Shown piece by piece: positions 40,501 to 45,276 of a stretch of 45,276 nt of DNA. Where the stretch lies: assembly GCA_938028745.1 (NCBI GenBank), contig CALIZL010000112.1:1-45276 (forward strand). Reading direction: 5' to 3'. The position numbers were made by a program, and so were the translations under genes. This DNA is from an uncultured Prevotella sp. GTDB lineage: Bacteria; Bacteroidota; Bacteroidia; Bacteroidales; Bacteroidaceae. Position 1 is the stretch's first letter; each line of letters starts with the position of its first letter. The notes under the pieces were generated by a model. It made no database searches and was not told where the DNA came from. It saw nothing but the letters and a program-made list of their open reading frames with translations.

Positions 40501-43332
40501 TTAGCTTTCCAACTGCGCTTTCAAGTATTTTCCGGTAATACTCTCCTTGCAATTGGCCAGCTCTTCGGGTGTTCCGGCAAACACTAACTTACCTCCGCGG
40601 TCGCCTCCATCGGGTCCAAGGTCGATAACATGGTCGGCACACTTTATCACATCCATGTTGTGTTCAATCACAATGACAGAGTGACCGCGTTCTATCAACG
40701 CGCCCATAGCCTTTAACAACCGCTTAATATCATGGAAATGAAGTCCTGTGGTAGGCTCATCGAAGATGAAAAGCGTAGGTTCGGCCTTCTCTTGTCCAAT
40801 GAAATACGCTAGTTTCACGCGCTGATTTTCACCTCCTGAAAGGGTAGACGAGTTTTGACCTAGTTTAATATAGCCCAAGCCAACGTCTTCAAGTGGCTGT
40901 AATCTATTGACAATAACTGTTTGTTTATGTGCGGCGAAGAACTCAATGGCCTCCGAAACGGTTAGGTCTAGAATGTCGTTAATGTTCTTTCCTTCGTAGC
41001 GAACATCCAAAACGTCTTGTTTGAAGCGTTGGCCATGACACGTTTCACATTCTAAAATCAAGTCGGCCATGAACTGCATCTCCACAGTTATCACGCCTGC
41101 GCCCTTGCATTCCTCACATCGTCCGCCCTCGGCATTGAACGAAAAGTATTGAGCCGAAAACCCCAATTGCTTGGCTAAGGGCTGATTTGCGAAGAGTTGG
41201 CGTATGGGTTCGTATGCTTTAACATAGGTGGCAGGGTTCGAACGCGTACTTCTGCCGATGGGATTTTGGTCTACGAACTCGATATGTTTCACCCGTTTAA
41301 GGTCGCCTTCCAGCGCAATGAACTCTCCTGGTGCGTCGGCAACGTCGCCCATGCTGCGTTTAAGGGCAGGATGAAGTATGCCTTTGATGAGCGATGACTT
41401 TCCCGAACCGCTTACGCCCGTTACAACTGTCAGCACATTGAGCGGAAAGGTAACATCAATGCCTTTGAGATTGTTCATGCGTGCGCCCTTCAATAGTATC
41501 GACTGGTTCCACTTGCGCCTTGATGTTGGCGTGTCAATCTTCTCTGCTCCCGTGAGATAAGCAACGGTATGGCTGTTGGGGTACTTCTCTAAGGCATCCT
41601 TTGTGATGTAGGATGCAGGGGCATTAAATACAATTTCGCCGCCCAAACGTCCAGCATCGGGGCCAACATCAATGAGATGGTCGGCCTTTCGCAGAATATC
41701 CTCGTCGTGTTCCACCACAATTACAGTGTTTCCTATTTGCACGAGGTCGTTCAGAACCTTTATTAAGCGGTCGGTGTCGCGACTATGTAGGCCTATACTG
41801 GGCTCGTCGAGAATGTATAACGAGCCTACTAGCGAGCTGCCTAGCGATGTGGTGAGTTGTATGCGCTGGCTTTCGCCGCCACTAAGCGTGTTTGATTGGC
41901 GGTTAAGCGTGAGGTAATGCAGCCCAACGTCGAGCAAAAATTGTAGTCGGTTGTTTATTTCGGTGAGCAAACGGGCGGCAATCTTAGCGTCATAGTCGTT
42001 TAGTTGCAAGTTGTCGAACCATGTTTTAAGCTTGCCGATGGGCATTTCCACGAGGTCGGCAATGCTCATTCCGTCTATCTTAACCCATGTAGCCTCTTTC
42101 TTCAAGCGTGTTCCATGACATTCGGGACAAGTTGTTTTGCCGCGATAGCGATTCAGCATCACGCGGTATTGTATCTTATATTGGTTCTCGCGTACCATCT
42201 GAAAGAAGGCATCAATGCACACCTGCTCGCTGATGTCGCGGCCCTTTTCGGATGGAAGTCCATGCCAAAGCATGTCTTTTTCCTTTCTCGACAATTCAAA
42301 GTAAGGCTTAAAGATGGGAAAGTTATCTTGTGCAGCACGCCTGCAAAACTCTTCTTTCCAAATGCCCATCTTGTCGCCATGCCAGCATTGCACGCAACCA
42401 TCGTACACACTAAGCGTGGAATTGGGTATAACAAGGCTTTCTTCTATGCCGATAATCTTGCCAAAGCCCTCGCATGTGGGGCAAGCACCTAGGGGAGAGT
42501 TGAAGGCAAACATGTTGTCCGACGGCTCTTCGAAGGTCATGCCATCGGCTTCAAACCGCGAAGAGAACTCGTAGGTGATGTTGGAAGGAAGAAACACCAG
42601 CCTGCATTCGCCATGACCTTCGTACATGGCGGTCTCTACCGAATCGGTTAGTCGCGAAAGGTGTTCCTTGCTATCGTCTACGGCAAGTCGGTCTATGAGC
42701 AATAGGTATTCGTGGGCGTTGGCAGCTTTCAGCTTTTCCTCGTTTTCCACAAGCTCGTCTATGCGCATAAAGTCGCCCTTGTGCCACAGTCGGGTGTAAC
42801 CCTCCTGAACAAACATGCTGAGTTGTTTCTCAAAAGTTCTCTCTTCTGGTACGTGTATGGGCGCAAGCACCACGAATTTTGTTCCGTTGGAGTATTGTTT
42901 GGTGCATTGTATCACGTCTTCCACGCTGTGTTTCTTCACTTCTTGTCCCGAAACGGGCGATATGGTCTTGCCTATTCGCGCAAAAAGCAGGCGCATGTAT
43001 TCGTATATTTCGGTAGAAGTGCCCACAGTTGAGCGTGGGTTTCGCGTGTTAACCTTTTGTTCGATGGCAATGGCAGGCGGCAATCCCTTGATGAAATCGC
43101 ATTCGGGTTTGCTCATATTGCCTAGAAATTGGCGTGCGTATGAAGAGAGCGACTCCACATAACGGCGCTGTCCTTCGGCATAAAGCGTGTCGAAAGCCAA
43201 CGAAGACTTGCCCGACCCGCTAACGCCGGCAATGGCAATGAACTTATTTCGAGGTATGTTAAGGCTGATGTTTTTGAGGTTGTTTACCCTTACTCCCTTT
43301 AACTCTATATGTTTATCTATTTCATTTATCAT
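40501..43332 (-). CDS. uvrA: Excinuclease ABC subunit A
   Basis: This is a 943-residue damage-recognition ATPase of nucleotide excision repair. It has two ABC modules: Walker A GVSGSGKSS at 36-44 with YVESLSSYARQF after it, and a second Walker A GVSGSGKSS at about 637. The signatures are LSGGESQRIQL and LSGGENQRVKL. Zinc modules are CPTCEGFG (about 281), CPECHGTR (about 404), and CEECKGAG with CETCHGQRF (about 735-765). The UvrB-binding region between 120 and 250 is present, which fits a classical UvrA rather than the short UvrA2 type. The ATG at 43332 (MINEIDKHIEL) is used because the -7 box at 43366-43373 excludes the in-frame ATG at 43368. Confidence 0.96.
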   Translation of the reverse strand: MINEIDKHIELKGVRVNNLKNISLNIPRNKFIAIAGVSGSGKSSLAFDTLYAEGQRRYVESLSSYARQFLGNMSKPECDFIKGLPPAIAIEQKVNTRNPRSTVGTSTEIYEYMRLLFARIGKTISPVSGQEVKKHSVEDVIQCTKQYSNGTKFVVLAPIHVPEERTFEKQLSMFVQEGYTRLWHKGDFMRIDELVENEEKLKAANAHEYLLLIDRLAVDDSKEHLSRLTDSVETAMYEGHGECRLVFLPSNITYEFSSRFEADGMTFEEPSDNMFAFNSPLGACPTCEGFGKIIGIEESLVIPNSTLSVYDGCVQCWHGDKMGIWKEEFCRRAAQDNFPIFKPYFELSRKEKDMLWHGLPSEKGRDISEQVCIDAFFQMVRENQYKIQYRVMLNRYRGKTTCPECHGTRLKKEATWVKIDGMSIADLVEMPIGKLKTWFDNLQLNDYDAKIAARLLTEINNRLQFLLDVGLHYLTLNRQSNTLSGGESQRIQLTTSLGSSLVGSLYILDEPSIGLHSRDTDRLIKVLNDLVQIGNTVIVVEHDEDILRKADHLIDVGPDAGRLGGEIVFNAPASYITKDALEKYPNSHTVAYLTGAEKIDTPTSRRKWNQSILLKGARMNNLKGIDVTFPLNVLTVVTGVSGSGKSSLIKGILHPALKRSMGDVADAPGEFIALEGDLKRVKHIEFVDQNPIGRSTRSNPATYVKAYEPIRQLFANQPLAKQLGFSAQYFSFNAEGGRCEECKGAGVITVEMQFMADLILECETCHGQRFKQDVLDVRYEGKNINDILDLTVSEAIEFFAAHKQTVIVNRLQPLEDVGLGYIKLGQNSSTLSGGENQRVKLAYFIGQEKAEPTLFIFDEPTTGLHFHDIKRLLKAMGALIERGHSVIVIEHNMDVIKCADHVIDLGPDGGDRGGKLVFAGTPEELANCKESITGKYLKAQLES

Positions 43333-43365
43333 AGTTGTACGAATATCAATCAATGCGTCGACCTG

Positions 43366-43373
43366 CAAAAATA
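43366..43373 (-). promoter_or_regulatory. -7 box of uvrA
   Basis: On the minus strand TATTTTTG matches TAnnTTTG, 33 nt before the uvrA ATG. No clear -33 element was seen. Confidence 0.5.
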
Positions 43374-43496
43374 CAAATAAAAATCCGATTTACATCATCA
43401 CTCCCGTCACTTTTACGATACATTTTTTCGCATATTCTGCAACTAAATCGCATTTGTTCACGTCTTATATACGTAAAAACGATAAACAACAACACG

Positions 43497-44156
43497 ATGA
43501 AAAAATATCTATTGGCATTTTCCATGCTGTTTCTGGTCGGAGTTACGGCCATGGATGCCACCCCCAAACACCGACATCGCCACAAAACAACAACCGTCTC
43601 GGTAAAGGCCGACAGCACGTCTGCGGCCATTGAGGTATATTCTGACACCGCTTCTGCCAACGGATCGGGTTCGGATAGTGCCAATGTATCCAGCTCGTGG
43701 GACGACGACGATGACGTCCACGATGATTTTGGCCATTTCATTAATAGGGTTGCCGGCCATGGCCCAGGAGCCGCGGTTGCGGTCGTTATTATCGTCTTTC
43801 TCGGTTTCATTCTTGCGTGCGCGCCCTTCCTAATCTTCGGTTTGATAATATATTATATGGTAAAGCGACACAACGACCGCGTGAAGTTGTCGATGAAGGC
43901 CATGGAAATGGGGCAGTTGCCACCTGCAAAGGCCGATGCCGCGTTTGCCGAAAGCGATGAGTTGCTTTGGAAACGAGGTGTGAAGAACACTGCTCTTGGG
44001 CTGGGTTTGGCCTTGATGTTCCTCATGTTCGATGCAGAAAGCCTTGCAGGTGTGGGTCTGTTGGTGCTGTGCTACGGACTTGGACAGGTGTATATGGCAC
44101 GCGCATCTCGCAAGAAACGCGAAAATAAAGACGAAAACAACCATCCCGAATTCTAA
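43497..44156 (+). CDS. DUF6249-like membrane protein, first gene of a sigma-factor operon
   Basis: This is a 219-residue protein. A signal peptide or first helix (MKKYLLAFSMLFLVGVTAMDA) is followed by a His/Lys/Thr- and Ser/Asp-rich extracytoplasmic stretch (about 22-80, including five consecutive Asp). Membrane helices lie at about 96-123, 165-181 and 185-202, with a basic tail. The block FLIFGLIIYYMVKRHNDRVKLSMKAMEMGQLPP resembles the DUF6249 family, often encoded beside ECF sigma factors in Bacteroidetes. The sigma gene ATG follows its stop directly (TAA at 44154-44156, ATG at 44157). Possible role: sensing or modulating the sigma factor; inferred from position. The ATG at 43497 gives the signal; the open frame further up is not protein-like. 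Confidence 0.82.
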   Translation: MKKYLLAFSMLFLVGVTAMDATPKHRHRHKTTTVSVKADSTSAAIEVYSDTASANGSGSDSANVSSSWDDDDDVHDDFGHFINRVAGHGPGAAVAVVIIVFLGFILACAPFLIFGLIIYYMVKRHNDRVKLSMKAMEMGQLPPAKADAAFAESDELLWKRGVKNTALGLGLALMFLMFDAESLAGVGLLVLCYGLGQVYMARASRKKRENKDENNHPEF

Positions 44157-44708
44157 ATGAACGTGACGCAGCTCAACGATAATACACTGGTTGCCTTGGC
44201 GGCTGAACAACACAACCGTAAAGCTTTTAACGAGCTGGTTGTGAGGTATCAGTCGCCCATCAGGCGATTCTTTCTCAACCAAACGTTGGGAAACGAGCCG
44301 TTGAGCGACGACTTGGCACAAGACACATTCATAAAAGCCTACCTCAATATCACCAAATTCAGGGGCGACTCGGCCTTTTCCACTTGGCTGTATCGCATCG
44401 CCTACAACGTTTTCTACGACTATACACGCAGCAACAAACATACAGAGGACTTGGAAACGACGGAGGTAGCACGGCGAAACGCAGAGGTTTCCGACACAAC
44501 CGTTTCGCTCGACATTTACGAAGCATTGAACAAGCTGAGCAACTACGAACGAACATGCGTTACTTTACAACTCATGGAGGGTCAGCCCATCGACAAAATA
44601 GCTGAGATAACGGGCATGGCCGCAGGAACGGTAAAGTCGCATTTGTTCAGAGGAAAAGAAAAAATGACCCGATACTTAAAAGAAAATGGATATGACAGAA
44701 AGAGATGA
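44157..44708 (+). CDS. RNA polymerase sigma factor, ECF-like
   Basis: This 183-residue sigma-70 family factor has only regions 2 and 4. Region 2 (about 20-95) has AFNELVVRYQSPIRRFFL, DDLAQDTFIKAYLNITKF and the -10-binding STWLYRIAYNVFYDYTRS. Region 4 (about 122-178) has YEALNKLSNYERTCVTLQLMEGQPIDKIAEITGMAAGTVKSHLFRGKEKM with the helix-turn-helix. The ATG follows the DUF6249 stop without a gap, and the 3' end overlaps the next gene by 23 nt, so all three are translated together. Target promoters are not known; autoregulation is usual for the family. Bacteroidetes use such factors for envelope stress and surface functions. Confidence 0.94.
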   Translation: MNVTQLNDNTLVALAAEQHNRKAFNELVVRYQSPIRRFFLNQTLGNEPLSDDLAQDTFIKAYLNITKFRGDSAFSTWLYRIAYNVFYDYTRSNKHTEDLETTEVARRNAEVSDTTVSLDIYEALNKLSNYERTCVTLQLMEGQPIDKIAEITGMAAGTVKSHLFRGKEKMTRYLKENGYDRKR

Positions 44709-45036
44709 CGAATTGTTGATGCACTTCTTTTCGGAGCATAAACAAGAAATATTCGACAACGGCTTTTCTGAACGCGTGATGCAAAAGCTGCCCCGTTCGG
44801 CCATCCGCACTTACAACAGGGTGTGGACACTCTTCTGTTGCGTGGTGGGCTTGGCATTCATTCTGCTCACGCGAGGTTGGGAACAGGTGGCACGCATTGG
44901 CCACAACCTAAGTTCGCAGTTCTATGATGCACTGTATGGCTTAAACCTAATGAGTTTCACGCCCATTGTTCTGTTTGTTGCCATGCTCACGTTCATCGGC
45001 GTAACGGTTTACAATCTCAGTCTCTCGAAAGACTAA
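44686..45036 (+). CDS. DUF5056-like membrane protein, possible anti-sigma factor
   Basis: This is a 116-residue protein. Its cytoplasmic first 45 residues (ERDDELLMHFFSEHKQEIFDNGFSERVMQKLP) contain the short helix-rich segment seen in DUF5056 and in several small anti-sigma factors. Two membrane helices follow at about 46-62 and 89-110. No zinc-binding His-Cys-Cys motif is present. Position right after an ECF-like sigma gene, with a 23-nt overlap, makes an anti-sigma role plausible but unproven. Start at 44686 (MDM...) or at 44692; both fit. A strong terminator lies 45 nt downstream, closing the operon. Confidence 0.82.
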   Translation: MDMTERDDELLMHFFSEHKQEIFDNGFSERVMQKLPRSAIRTYNRVWTLFCCVVGLAFILLTRGWEQVARIGHNLSSQFYDALYGLNLMSFTPIVLFVAMLTFIGVTVYNLSLSKD

Positions 45037-45080
45037 CATTGGGGCAATCGTTCACATTTATTATCTTGCACTACAATAAT

Positions 45081-45115
45081 AAAAAGGGCAGGCGAGGTCA
45101 TCGTCTGCCCTTTTT
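45081..45115 (+). terminator. Terminator of the sigma-factor operon
   Basis: A 15-bp stem AAAAAGGGCAGGCGA / TCGTCTGCCCTTTTT (45081-45095 with 45101-45115, one G-U pair) has a 5-nt loop, with a T-run included on the plus strand. Confidence 0.93.
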
Positions 45116-45192
45116 GTTGGGCATTAATGTCGTTCTAAACGGTATTATAAACTTGTACGTCTTCAAGAATCTAATGTTATCACTAGTGTCCA

Positions 45193-45276
45193 CTAAAAGA
45201 AATTAAGACTTAGCTGAGTTACAGATTGTAAGTTCTCCTTTGCTTTCTCTGGCACCAGCAAATCTCTAAGCGGCAT
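45193..45276 (-). mobile_element. Possible end of an insertion sequence (transposase C-terminus, partial)
   Basis: On the minus strand a frame enters from beyond the window and ends at TAG (45193-45195). Its last residues include LVPEKAKENLQSVTQLSLNF, followed directly by TGGACACTAGTG. A short charged tail running straight into a boundary of TTTAGTGGACAC type is what I would expect at the 3' end of an IS with its terminal repeat. With only 27 codons visible, the family cannot be named and the call is tentative. Confidence 0.4.

Overview
The window looks like a chromosomal segment of a Bacteroidetes bacterium, most likely Prevotella or a close relative. The support is the Bacteroidetes promoter type (-7 box TAnnTTTG, often with a -33 TTTG/TTG 19-20 nt upstream) in front of many genes, two FimA/Mfa-type fimbrillin lipoproteins, a PorT-family outer membrane protein, several Bacteroidetes-restricted families (DUF4199, DUF6048, DUF6452, DUF5056) and an ExbB/ExbD operon with a Bacteroidetes-style extra membrane protein. 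Genus is an inference. Family names come from recognising motifs; no search was run.

Layout. 1-102: 5' part of a tRNA-Gln on the minus strand with a strong promoter. 559-3268: lutABC lactate-oxidation operon, facing a thiamine-phosphate-synthase-like gene plus prs (minus) across a bidirectional terminator. 5164-6980: nspC (polyamine synthesis) and an Lrp/AsnC regulator. 7296-9669: minus-strand operon exbB - membrane protein - exbD - exbD. 9892-11271: divergent lipoprotein and metallo-beta-lactamase-fold hydrolase with interleaved promoters. 11272-13044: gene-poor tract with a dispersed intergenic repeat, three kinds of tandem repeat and one doubtful small ORF. 13045-13800: a monocistronic gene of unknown function. 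14042-15773: glucose-1-phosphatase-like gene followed by a decayed porin. 16211-22108: housekeeping block on the minus strand (rsfS, ftsH, cdsA, mtaB, glycosyltransferase). 22261-26892: Crp/Fnr regulator, apbE, and overlapping envelope genes (DUF6048, DUF6452, polyprenyl-phosphate-type glycosyltransferase, DUF4199). 27173-31636: fimbrillin operon with a small leader-type gene and a strong promoter about 750 nt upstream. 31637-33630: second gene-poor tract with the second copy of the dispersed repeat. 33684-37590: LysM/periplasmic-binding-fold protein, PorT-like protein, POT peptide transporter. 37774-40100: divergent kbl and tdh, a complete threonine-to-glycine pathway. 40501-43332: uvrA. 43497-45036: three-gene operon of DUF6249 membrane protein, ECF-like sigma factor and a DUF5056-like membrane protein. 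45193-45276: probable edge of an insertion sequence.

How the genes fit together. The metabolic genes suit an amino-acid- and peptide-using anaerobe: POT transporter, threonine degradation to glycine and acetyl-CoA, lactate oxidation, Lrp-type control. The envelope genes (Exb system, fimbrillins, PorT, LysM protein, ApbE, glycosyltransferases) suit a surface-attached lifestyle. The least ordinary content is the pair of about 700-bp intergenic repeats at 11.4-12.2 kb and 32.4-33.1 kb. They lie in the same orientation, about 21 kb apart, and each carries a 22-bp tandem array of different length (8 and 6 units). No complete defence system, CRISPR array, prophage or integrative element was seen.
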